DNA of 34,543 nt, taken from assembly GCA_005885245.1 (NCBI GenBank), contig VAWR01000137.1:1-34543 (forward strand), written 5' to 3'. Shown piece after piece: positions 15,129 through 21,343 of this stretch. The DNA is from Actinomycetota bacterium. GTDB lineage: Bacteria; Actinomycetota; Thermoleophilia; Gaiellales; Gaiellaceae. Both the position numbers and the translations under genes were made by a program. The notes under the pieces are model-generated. The model searched no databases, was not told the origin of the DNA, and saw nothing but the letters and a program-made list of their open reading frames with translations. Position 1 is the stretch's first letter. Each line of letters starts with the position of its first letter.

Positions 15129-16027
15129 ACGAGCTCGCCGATCACGAGCGCGTGCTGAGGCGGCTCCGGCACGACCGCGCACATCCCGATCCCGAGGTTG
15201 AACACTCTCCGCAGCTCCTCCTCTTCGATGCCCTGTTCGGCGAGCCAGGAGAACACCCGTGGGCGGATCCAGGCAGCCCAGTCGATCTGCGCCTCGAGCC
15301 CGTCCGGTACGACGCGGGACAGGTTGCCGAGAATGCCACCGCCCGTCACGTGTGCGAGCGCGCGCACGTCGGCGGCGGCTCGGAGCTCACGAACCTCGTC
15401 GACGTAGAGCCGATGCGGGACGAGCAGGAGGTCGGCGTCGAAGTCGCCGTCGCCGACGAGCTTGCGGACGAGCGAGAAGCCGTTCGTGTGCAATCCGCTC
15501 GAGGGCAACCCGATCACGAGGTCGCCCGGTCGGCACCGCGAGCCGTCGATCAGGCGCTCGCGGTCAACGAGCCCGACGCATGTTCCCGCGAAATCGAGCT
15601 CCCCTTCGCGATAGATGCCCGGTAGCTCGGCCGTCTCGCCGCCCACCAGCATGCAGCCGGCGGCCCGGCAGACCTCCGCAGCTCCCTCGACGAGCTCGGC
15701 AACGTCGTTCTGCTCGATCCGGCCCGCCGCGACGTAGTCGAGGAGGAAGAGGGGATCGGCCCCGCTGCACAGCACGTCGTTGATGCAGTGCGCGGCCAGA
15801 TCCATCCCGGCGGAGCGCAGGCGCCCAGCGCGTCGTGAAAGCATCAGCTTCGAGCCGACGCCATCCGTCGAGGCTGCGAGCAGGCGGCGCTCGTCGAGCG
15901 GGTACAGGCCTGCGAAGCCACCGAATGCCCGAGCGCCCGTGGACTCGACCGCAGTCCGCAGGCGCTCGACGATCGATTCGGCCGTGGCGAGCGAGACCCC
16001 CGCCCCTTCGTACGTCTTCGGCTGACT
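15125..16027 (-). CDS. purM: Phosphoribosylformylglycinamidine cyclo-ligase, no canonical start codon
   Basis: This ATP-dependent enzyme closes FGAM to AIR, the fifth purine step. The visible protein of about 300 residues has TYEGAGVSLATAE at the N-terminus, AASTDGVGSK, DLAAHCINDVLCSGADPLFLLDY, MLVGGETAELPGIY, GLPSSGLHTNGFSLVR and HVTGGGILGNLSRV, all PurM landmarks. The first ATG in frame (15844) would remove the first 60 or so conserved residues, including the STDGVGSK segment. Upstream of it the homology runs to a TGA at 16031-16033 without meeting ATG, GTG or TTG. The GTC at 16025-16027 is placed as the start by analogy, since GTC differs from GTG at one base. The C-terminus is about 30 residues shorter than usual. 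Coupled to purN. Confidence 0.85.
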   Translation of the reverse strand, partial: SQPKTYEGAGVSLATAESIVERLRTAVESTGARAFGGFAGLYPLDERRLLAASTDGVGSKLMLSRRAGRLRSAGMDLAAHCINDVLCSGADPLFLLDYVAAGRIEQNDVAELVEGAAEVCRAAGCMLVGGETAELPGIYREGELDFAGTCVGLVDRERLIDGSRCRPGDLVIGLPSSGLHTNGFSLVRKLVGDGDFDADLLLVPHRLYVDEVRELRAAADVRALAHVTGGGILGNLSRVVPDGLEAQIDWAAWIRPRVFSWLAEQGIEEEELRRVFNLGIGMCAVVPEPPQHALVIGELV

Positions 16028-16075
16028 CGTCAGGGATCCAAGTCTAGAGCCCCACTCGGCTCGGGCGGCTGCCGC

Positions 16076-16636
16076 TCACCCGCCGAGGTCGATCGTCTGG
16101 GTTGCGGTCGGGGAGCCGACCGTCACACTGGAGCCGGCGACGCTGCGAAGCACGAACGCGTTGCTCTCCACGCGCACTCGAAGGCCCTCCGCCTCGGCGT
16201 AGGTGTGCCCGTCGCCGACGAGGCCGACGACGAGCCTCGAGCCGTCCTCCTGCCGGTCGGCCATGAAGATGCTGCCGGTGAGCAGGATGCGCCGGTCGGC
16301 ACAGGATCCGCCGGCCGTGGCGGCCGCGTCGTCCACCTCGACGAGACAGAGCATGCCCCCTTTGCCGGGGACGGCGTAGAGCCGCAGCGTCCCTTCCACG
16401 TGGAGTAGTCGCGAGCCGTCGCCTCTCGGCGAGGCGAAGTTTCTGTCGGCGAACGGGTAGTCGAGCACGCTCTGCGGGAGCGAGTCCGCAGCCTTCGACG
16501 CCCTGGCGAGTACGGAAACCGACCCGTTCCCGATCTTCACCTTGTCGTTGCCCCCTAGTACGAACTGCGACAGGAGTCCCGCTGTGGCCGCGGTGAGGAT
16601 CAGAACCGCCGCGAACTGAACACGTCGTCGCTTCAC
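16076..16636 (-). CDS. Membrane-anchored extracytoplasmic protein of unknown function
   Basis: I do not recognise this protein of about 186 residues. A basic N-terminus (KRRR) is followed by a hydrophobic helix (FAAVLILTAATAGLLSQFVLGG) that acts as a signal anchor or uncleaved signal. The rest is beta-rich, with VKIGNGSVSVLARAS, LYAVPGKGGMLCLVEVDD, and a Cys in MLCLV and another in GSCADRR that could form one disulfide. The C-terminus (SSVTVGSPTATQTIDL) is also strand-like. The GTG at 16636 is preferred, beginning directly before the basic residues. A GTG at 16657 would add 7 residues and overlap the upstream gene. It starts 2 bp after the stop of the secreted four-Cys protein gene, so the two form a pair. 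Confidence 0.72.
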   Translation of the reverse strand: MKRRRVQFAAVLILTAATAGLLSQFVLGGNDKVKIGNGSVSVLARASKAADSLPQSVLDYPFADRNFASPRGDGSRLLHVEGTLRLYAVPGKGGMLCLVEVDDAAATAGGSCADRRILLTGSIFMADRQEDGSRLVVGLVGDGHTYAEAEGLRVRVESNAFVLRSVAGSSVTVGSPTATQTIDLGG

Positions 16637-16638
16637 GG

Positions 16639-17016
16639 TTACCACTGGTCCATGCACTCGTAGACGAAGTGAGTGCTGCCGTCGCGATTCGAGCAGTACG
16701 CGTACGTGAGGTAGTAGCGAGGATGCGCGTTGAAGCAGTTGCCGCTACAGCGTTTGTCGAAGTGGCGATAGCCGGCGGGCGTAACCTCCCAGACCTCGCT
16801 CGACCAGCCAGCGTTCGGTCCGAAGTACAACTCGTTGTAACTGTGGTTGTGGGCGGTCATCCGGTCGTAGCCCATCCCGTTTGGCGCCATGTTCCGCTGC
16901 CACCAGTAGATGTACGAGGTTGCGCCGGCCACCGGGACGAGTGCGAGCGCAAGGCCCGCGACGACCGCGACGACGGCGGCTCGCCTTCGTCGAATTCTCA
17001 GCTGCACCTTCACCAT
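16639..17016 (-). CDS. Secreted cysteine-containing protein of unknown function
   Basis: This 125-residue protein carries a signal peptide (basic RIRRRR, hydrophobic AAVVAVVAGLALALVPVAGA, cleavage probably after GAT or ATS). The mature part of about 92 residues is rich in Tyr, Trp and Asn and holds four cysteines (RCSGNC, AYC, YEC) that could form two disulfides outside the cell. No catalytic motif is recognisable and I cannot name the family. The ATG at 17016 is chosen because the basic n-region follows. GTG codons at 17013 and 17007 are alternatives. A TTGACG box lies about 50 bases upstream. Its partner gene starts 2 bp downstream. The pairing of a small disulfide-rich secreted protein with a membrane-anchored protein is noted as context only. 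Confidence 0.68.
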   Translation of the reverse strand: MVKVQLRIRRRRAAVVAVVAGLALALVPVAGATSYIYWWQRNMAPNGMGYDRMTAHNHSYNELYFGPNAGWSSEVWEVTPAGYRHFDKRCSGNCFNAHPRYYLTYAYCSNRDGSTHFVYECMDQW

Positions 17017-17041
17017 CCTTGTCGGGTTCGTGGACCGGACC

Positions 17042-17070
17042 AGGATCGAACGTGCACCGCGTTGCGTCAA
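17042..17070 (-). promoter_or_regulatory. Possible promoter for the secreted protein pair
   Basis: On the minus strand TTGACG (17065-17070) is followed after 17 bases by GATCCT (17042-17047). The -35-like hexamer is good and the -10-like hexamer is poor. It lies about 26 bases upstream of the ATG at 17016, in a short gap between two minus-strand genes. Confidence 0.28.
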
Positions 17071-17106
17071 TTCGCAGTTTTGGACAGTGTCGCCGCGAGC
17101 GAAGGC

Positions 17107-17718
17107 TCAGACGAACAGTTCTGCGTGCAGCTGCGGACGCCCTTGCGGTCCGTCCGGAAGAAAGCGGACGAGCGTGTCACCGATCGTGACCGTGTCGGGC
17201 GTGTAGGGCGCCTCGAGCAGCTCTCCGAGCGCCGCGGCCTTGAGCTCCGGATCGTCTGCGCGTAGCTGCAGCTCGGCCAGCTTGAGGTCAGATTGTCCCG
17301 CAAGGAGATCGTCGAGCCATTCGCGCGGTGGGTGCAGCTCGAGCCGGAAGCCGGCGTTCGTCGTCACGAACGTGCGCCGTCCGCCGTGCTCCTGGATCCG
17401 CAGCTCGCGCAGGTCCGCGCGAGCCAGGGTGGCCACGAAGTCGTCCTCGTCGAGTGCGAAGCCGAGGTGGTCGAGCCGCGGGAGCTCCCATTGGCCGGGC
17501 TGGACGACGACGTTCACCGCACCGCGCTCGAGCTCGGTCAGGCGCAGCTTGAATCCGATGCGGTCGAGCTCCTCCCAGCCGTGGCCGGACTCGAACGAGG
17601 TCGTGTCCTCTTCGATCCGTCCGTGCCGGGCGACGAGGCCGAAGCCGAGCTTCCCCACGTAGCGGGCCTCGACCTCCCGCACCTTGCTAGTAACGAGGTG
17701 GTAATGGAAGAGCTGCAC
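17107..17718 (-). CDS. VOC-superfamily (glyoxalase-like) protein
   Basis: This 203-residue protein begins with FHYHLVTSKVREVEARYVGKLGFGLVARHG, the first beta-alpha-beta-beta-beta module of the vicinal oxygen chelate superfamily. Residues about 80-125 form a second module (LPRLDHLGFALDEDDFVATLARA... FVTTNAGFRLELHPP), with His and Glu residues at positions that could bind a metal. VOC proteins include glyoxalases, dioxygenases and resistance proteins. The substrate is not identifiable. About 65 further residues follow the VOC fold. The start is GTG at 17718. The divergent gene for a small secreted protein starts 70 bp away, with a 6-bp inverted repeat in between. Confidence 0.7.
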   Translation of the reverse strand: MQLFHYHLVTSKVREVEARYVGKLGFGLVARHGRIEEDTTSFESGHGWEELDRIGFKLRLTELERGAVNVVVQPGQWELPRLDHLGFALDEDDFVATLARADLRELRIQEHGGRRTFVTTNAGFRLELHPPREWLDDLLAGQSDLKLAELQLRADDPELKAAALGELLEAPYTPDTVTIGDTLVRFLPDGPQGRPQLHAELFV

Positions 17719-17757
17719 GGCGCGGAAAGCCTACTCAGCAAGAGGGCGAAATCAGGA

Positions 17758-17774
17758 CCCGGTCGGTAACCGGG
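17758..17774. repeat. Inverted repeat between divergent genes
   Basis: CCCGGT (17758-17763) and ACCGGG (17769-17774) pair around five bases in the 70-bp gap between the divergent VOC gene (start 17718) and small secreted protein gene (start 17789). The position would suit an operator, but at this GC content a 6-bp match is weak evidence. Confidence 0.25.
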
Positions 17775-17788
17775 GCCGTACGGCACGT

Positions 17789-18037
17789 ATGTCTCGATCG
17801 TTGGTTGCGGTGGCAGCCCTCCTCGTCAGCACCGTGCTCACGGCCGCGGCGGCCGAGGCGAAAGACGAATACTGGGCGCAGATCTGCGGTCGAAGCGGCT
17901 GCAAGATCGTGAAGGATCGATTCGTCGGCGCCGCACTGACGACCGAAGCCAATAGACGCGCCATGCCGCGGACAAGCATCGGTAGGAGCAAATTCTGGGT
18001 AGAGGTACTACCGGCGGCAAGCGCGGAGGCAGACTAG
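17789..18037 (+). CDS. Small secreted protein, unknown function
   Basis: This 82-residue protein has a signal peptide (MSRSLVAVAALLVSTVLTAAAAEA, probable cleavage after AEA). The mature part of about 58 residues begins KDEYWAQICGRSGCKIVKDRF. Two cysteines four residues apart (CGRSGC) could form a disulfide. I do not recognise the family. It starts at ATG 17789 and ends at 18037, with ctaG starting 4 bp later. That spacing and the export signal make a link with cytochrome oxidase assembly or another envelope process possible, but no copper-binding CxxxCxxxH or similar motif is present. CxxxxC is wider than the CxxxC of Sco proteins. Confidence 0.65.
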   Translation: MSRSLVAVAALLVSTVLTAAAAEAKDEYWAQICGRSGCKIVKDRFVGAALTTEANRRAMPRTSIGRSKFWVEVLPAASAEAD

Positions 18038-18041
18038 GGAG

Positions 18042-18980
18042 GTGCTCGCGCATCTCCCCGTCGACACCAGCTGGACGTTCGATCCGCTGCAGGTCGTCCC
18101 GACTGTGTTGCTCGCAGCCCTCTACGGCCGCCGCGTGCGCACCTTGCGTGCCCGCGGCACCGTCGTGCCGGGGTGGCGCATCGCGCTCTTCGCAATAGGG
18201 ATCGGGCTGCTCTTCATCGCGCTCGTCACACCGATCCACTCGCTCGGCGAACAGCTCTTCAGCTTCCACATGCTCCAGCACGTGCTGCTCGGAGATCTTG
18301 CGCCGCTCGCGCTGCTGGCCGGACTCACGGGTCCGATCCTGCGACCCGTGCTGGCGTTCCTGTACCGGTTGCGCGCGCTCGCCAACCCGTTCGTCGCGTT
18401 GCCACTCTGGGCCGTGAACCTCTACCTCTGGCATCTCCCGTACCTCTACGACGCAGCGGTTCGGCACGACTCCGTGCATGCGCTCGAGCATCTCTGCTTC
18501 TTCACGGGTGGCGCGATCATGTGGCTGCCGGTCCTCGAGACGGTGCCGGCGCCCGAATGGTTCGGTACCGGTGCCAAGCTCGGTTACATCGCGCTCGTCC
18601 GAGTGGTCGAGACGGTGCTCGGGAATGTGTTCTTCTGGGCGGGCTCGGTCTTCTACGCCGTCTATGCGCATCGGCAGCGGCTCTGGGGCCTCTCGCCGCT
18701 CGAAGATCAGGGGATTGCCGGCGCGGTGATGATGATCGAAGGCTCCATCGTCACCCTCGTGGCGCTCGCCTGGCTGTTCCTGCGCATGGCGGGGGAGGGC
18801 GAGCTGAGGCAGCAGCTGCTCGAGCGCGGCCTCGATCCGCGGACGGTCAGGCGCGCCGTCCGCTATCGGCGCGCAATCCAAGAAAAGGGGGTACACGGCG
18901 GAAACAGGGTTTCCCCCGTGCGAGCAAGCGACGAGAGCGAAGCGCGCAGAGGAACTGAGCCGCCCGCGCTGAACCCCTGA
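18042..18980 (+). CDS. ctaG: Cytochrome c oxidase assembly factor, Caa3-type CtaG
   Basis: This 312-residue polytopic membrane protein matches the Bacillus-type CtaG family (Caa3_CtaG) needed to assemble caa3-type cytochrome c oxidase. It has about seven helices and the family hallmarks SFHMLQHVLLGDLAPLALLAG (HMxxH), LPLWAVNLYLWHLPYLYDAAV and HALEHLCFFTGGAIMWLPVL, where conserved histidines may handle copper. The GTG start at 18042 has GGGAG directly next to it, an unusually short spacing. Family-typical sequence ends near residue 280. The remaining 30 residues (GVHGGNRVSPVRASDESEARR...) are encoded by a hairpin-containing, REP-like stretch and look like non-family readthrough. Confidence 0.85.
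   Translation: MLAHLPVDTSWTFDPLQVVPTVLLAALYGRRVRTLRARGTVVPGWRIALFAIGIGLLFIALVTPIHSLGEQLFSFHMLQHVLLGDLAPLALLAGLTGPILRPVLAFLYRLRALANPFVALPLWAVNLYLWHLPYLYDAAVRHDSVHALEHLCFFTGGAIMWLPVLETVPAPEWFGTGAKLGYIALVRVVETVLGNVFFWAGSVFYAVYAHRQRLWGLSPLEDQGIAGAVMMIEGSIVTLVALAWLFLRMAGEGELRQQLLERGLDPRTVRRAVRYRRAIQEKGVHGGNRVSPVRASDESEARRGTEPPALNP
18891..18935. repeat. REP-like palindromic element within the ctaG 3' end
   Basis: GGAAAC (18900-18905) and GTTTCC (18909-18914) form a short perfect hairpin with loop AGG, flanked by G-runs and C-runs (18887-18891 and 18913-18917). A GCGA/AGCG-rich stretch follows to 18946. The order of hairpin, C-run and purine-skewed tail resembles the element at 19742-19807, though only loosely. 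It codes for the last 30 or so residues of CtaG. Confidence 0.4.
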
Positions 18981-18989
18981 AGCCCAGCC

Positions 18990-19409
18990 GTGCGCTCTTC
19001 GGGCGTCCATCACATCGACCTCGTGGTCTCTTCGATCGAGCGCAGCCTGCCCTTTTACGCGGAGCTGCTCGGCCCGCTCGGCTACCACGGCGTCGACCAG
19101 GTCGAAGGCGAGCGTGGCGAGACGATCTGGTACGTGTGGGGCCCGGGAACCGCGATCGGACTTCGTACCGCCCAGACGAAGTCGGAAGGCTACGACCGGT
19201 ATCGCATCGGCTTGCATCATCTCGCCTTCGAGGCCGGCTCGCGTGCGCAGGTGGACGAGCGCGCCGAGTGGGCCCGCTCGCAGTCGGTTGAGATCGAGAG
19301 CGAGCCGATGGAATACTCGTACCTGCCCGGCTATTACGCGGTGTTCTTCTACGATCCCGACGGATTGAAGCTCGAGATCGTCCACGTCCCCGGCCTCGCA
19401 GCTGCCTGA
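18990..19409 (+). CDS. VOC-family (glyoxalase/dioxygenase-like) protein
   Basis: This 139-residue single-domain VOC protein begins GVHHIDLVVSSIERSLPFYAELLGPLGY and contains the second module HHLAFEAGSRAQVDE, ending in YYAVFFYDPDGLKLEIVHVP. The metal-binding positions are His in VHHID, His in LHHLAFE and Glu in KLEIVH, the usual 2-His-1-Glu set. Members of this family act as lactoylglutathione lyases, epimerases, or ring-cleavage and resistance proteins. The substrate is unknown. The start is GTG at 18990, 9 bp after ctaG. It is not closely similar to the other VOC protein at 17107-17718, which is longer. Confidence 0.85.
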   Translation: MRSSGVHHIDLVVSSIERSLPFYAELLGPLGYHGVDQVEGERGETIWYVWGPGTAIGLRTAQTKSEGYDRYRIGLHHLAFEAGSRAQVDERAEWARSQSVEIESEPMEYSYLPGYYAVFFYDPDGLKLEIVHVPGLAAA

Positions 19410-19423
19410 GCGAAAGGAGAAGG

Positions 19424-19708
19424 ATGTCCACGACACCACCTGACCAACCGAACACCCCGCAGCAACCCGGTGGATACGGCAGTCCCGGTGGCGGTCCGAA
19501 CGTCAACCTCAACCTGTCGGCGCTCATGCCCACGCCGGGGAACGCCGAGCTCGTCGTCTACATCCTGGCAATCATCCTCTTGGCGATCGTCGCGCTCGCG
19601 AGCGACGCGTTCAACGTCAGCGGCTGGGTCACGGCCTTCACCGCGATCACCGTGGCGTACCTCATCTCCCGCGGGATCGCGAAAGCGAGCCGCGTGCTCG
19701 AACGCTAG
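19424..19708 (+). CDS. Small two-helix membrane protein
   Basis: This 94-residue protein starts with a Pro/Gly/Asn-rich segment of about 35 residues (PDQPNTPQQPGGYGSPGGGP). Two membrane helices follow, roughly 43-61 (LVVYILAIILLAIVALAS) and 66-85 (VSGWVTAFTAITVAYLIS), and then a basic tail (RGIAKASRVLER). The low-complexity head with paired helices is common for small actinomycete membrane proteins of unknown role. A strong Shine-Dalgarno (AAAGGAG, 19413-19419) supports the ATG at 19424. It is convergent with purF, and the region between holds a palindromic element. Confidence 0.75.
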   Translation: MSTTPPDQPNTPQQPGGYGSPGGGPNVNLNLSALMPTPGNAELVVYILAIILLAIVALASDAFNVSGWVTAFTAITVAYLISRGIAKASRVLER

Positions 19709-19741
19709 GCCCGCGCTGGGAGAACCGCCCGGAATCCTCCC

Positions 19742-19807
19742 GGGGGAACCTCCCGGTTCCCCCAGACCCCTTCCACTGGTCCGCTTCGCGGACGGACGCT
19801 ACGCGTC
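19742..19807. repeat. Three tandem palindromes between convergent genes (REP-like / bidirectional terminator)
   Basis: Three perfect stem-loops lie in a row: GGGGGAACC (19742-19750) with GGTTCCCCC (19755-19763), loop TCCC; GTCCGC (19779-19784) with GCGGAC (19788-19793), loop TTC; GACGC (19795-19799) with GCGTC (19803-19807), loop TAC. The last ends two bases before the purF stop (19809-19811). They fill the 100-bp gap between the small membrane protein gene (plus) and purF (minus). A terminator role in both directions is likely. The regular short stems with 3-base loops also suggest a dispersed REP-type family. I see no T-runs. Confidence 0.6.
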
Positions 19808-19808
19808 G

Positions 19809-21179
19809 CTACACGGCTTCGAACTGGAGCTTTGCTGCTTCGCGCGGGATCGCCGTCGGGTAGTCCCGCGTGAGGCAGGCCCGGCAGAACTGGGACGCGG
19901 GCCGTTGCGTCGACTGTTGGAGGCCCTGGAGCGATAAGTAGGCGAGTGAGGTCGCGCCGATGTGCTCGCGGACCTCCTCGACCGTCTTTCCCGCAGCGAT
20001 CAGCTCGTCGGGGTCGGCGAGGTCGATGCCGTAGAAGCACTGGCCGATCACGGGCGGCGACGAGACGCGGACGTGTACCTCGGCCGCGCCGGCATCGAAA
20101 AGCATCTGGACGACCTGCCCCGTCGTATTGCCGCGCACGATCGAGTCGTCCACGACGACGAGGCGTTTTCCCGCCACCTCGGCCAGGGGGTTGAACTTCA
20201 GCTTGATGCCCTGCTCGCGCAGGCCCTGGTCTGGCTGGATGAAGGTGCGGCCGACGTAGCGGTTCTTGATCAAGCCTTCGCTGAACGGGATGCTGAGCGC
20301 ACGCGAGAAGCCGATCGCGGCCGGCGTCCCCGAGTCGGGGATCGGTAGGACGAGATCCGCCTCGACCGGCGACTCCTGCGCCAGCTGCTCGCCCATGCGG
20401 ACGCGCGCGCCGTGCACCTCGACCCCGGAAAGCCGCGAGTCGGGACGCGCAAGGTAGAAGAACTCGAAGATGCAGAGCGCCCCGCCGGCATCCTGCGGGA
20501 CGACCTGCCGCGCCTCGACGCGCTCGTCGATGATCATCAGCTCGCCGGGACGAACCTCGCGCTCGAGCTCCGCGCCGACGAGGTCGAGCGCGCACGTCTC
20601 GGACGCGACGACCCAGTCTCGGTCGAGCCGCCCGAGACAGAGGGGACGCATGCCGCGCGGATCGCGAAAGGCGATCAGCTTCCCTTCGCTGAGCCCGACG
20701 ACGGAGAAGGCACCGTCCAGCTTGCGCATCGCGTTTCCCACGGCGTCCGCGAGTGGGGCGGGGTCGTTCGCGATCAATGCGGCGATGACCTCGGTGTCCG
20801 CGGTGGTCGCGGGACTGTGTCCATGTTCACTCAGCTCCGCGCGTAGCACCGCGGCGTTCGTCAGGTTGCCGTTGTGGCCGAGCGCGATCGTGCGAGCGCT
20901 GCCGTGCTGCACCAACGGCTGCGCGTTCCACCACTGCGAGGAGCCAGTCGTGGAATAGCGCGTATGGCCGATGGCGAGATCGCCGCGCAGGCCGCGCAGC
21001 TTCTGCTCGTCGAAGACCTGAGTCACCAGGCCCATGTCCCGGAGAGCGGTCAGGCGGCCCGCGTCGGAGACGGCTATTCCCGCGGACTCCTGCCCGCGGT
21101 GCTGGAGCGCGAACAGGCCGAAGTAGGTGACCCGCGCCACGTCGCGCTCGGGCGCCCGGACCCCGAACAATCCGCACAT
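19809..21179 (-). CDS. purF: Amidophosphoribosyltransferase
   Basis: This 456-residue enzyme commits PRPP to purine synthesis with glutamine as the amine donor. The protein starts MCGLFGV, with Cys2 as the glutamine nucleophile and no propeptide, followed by QHRGQESAGI and GHTRYSTTG. The PRPP site is VVVDDSIVRGNTTG near residue 340. Four cysteines at 236 (CIFEFFYLARPDS), 381 (CFYGID), 432 and 435 (FCRACLT) match the [4Fe-4S] ligand set of the Bacillus-type enzyme. The ATG at 21179 has AAGGA 10 bases upstream. It lies downstream of purL on the same strand, across a 164-bp gap with hairpins. Confidence 0.96.
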   Translation of the reverse strand: MCGLFGVRAPERDVARVTYFGLFALQHRGQESAGIAVSDAGRLTALRDMGLVTQVFDEQKLRGLRGDLAIGHTRYSTTGSSQWWNAQPLVQHGSARTIALGHNGNLTNAAVLRAELSEHGHSPATTADTEVIAALIANDPAPLADAVGNAMRKLDGAFSVVGLSEGKLIAFRDPRGMRPLCLGRLDRDWVVASETCALDLVGAELEREVRPGELMIIDERVEARQVVPQDAGGALCIFEFFYLARPDSRLSGVEVHGARVRMGEQLAQESPVEADLVLPIPDSGTPAAIGFSRALSIPFSEGLIKNRYVGRTFIQPDQGLREQGIKLKFNPLAEVAGKRLVVVDDSIVRGNTTGQVVQMLFDAGAAEVHVRVSSPPVIGQCFYGIDLADPDELIAAGKTVEEVREHIGATSLAYLSLQGLQQSTQRPASQFCRACLTRDYPTAIPREAAKLQFEAV

Positions 21180-21343
21180 CTACGCGTGATCCTTCCCGTT
21201 CACATGGCGGATGTGTGCGTCGCGAGCACCAAGCGATGGAAGGACGCAAGGAGTGCCCGGGCTAGGTTGCCCGGGCGCGACTGAGGACGCCCCAGCGCGC
21301 CGCGTGCTCGCGGGGCACACGCCGCCGATGTGGGCGGCGAGGG
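21180..21343 (-). promoter_or_regulatory. purL-purF intergenic region with hairpins
   Basis: This is the longest gap within the purine genes. Reading on the minus strand from purL to purF, it contains CGCCGCC/GGCGGCG arms (21320-21326 and 21333-21339, loop of 6) just after the purL stop, then two copies of the self-complementary GCCCGGGC (21255-21262 and 21269-21276) that can pair across a 6-base spacer, and a small CACAT/ATGTG stem (21201-21205, 21211-21215). No gene fits here. A terminator for purL or leader regulation of purF is possible. I see no recognised riboswitch or PurR-type box. Confidence 0.35.

Noticed and set aside
17838-19439. Open frame of 533 codons on the minus strand
   Set aside because: It is opposite the small secreted protein, ctaG and the VOC gene, all of which have clear family motifs or signals. 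Its own translation has none.
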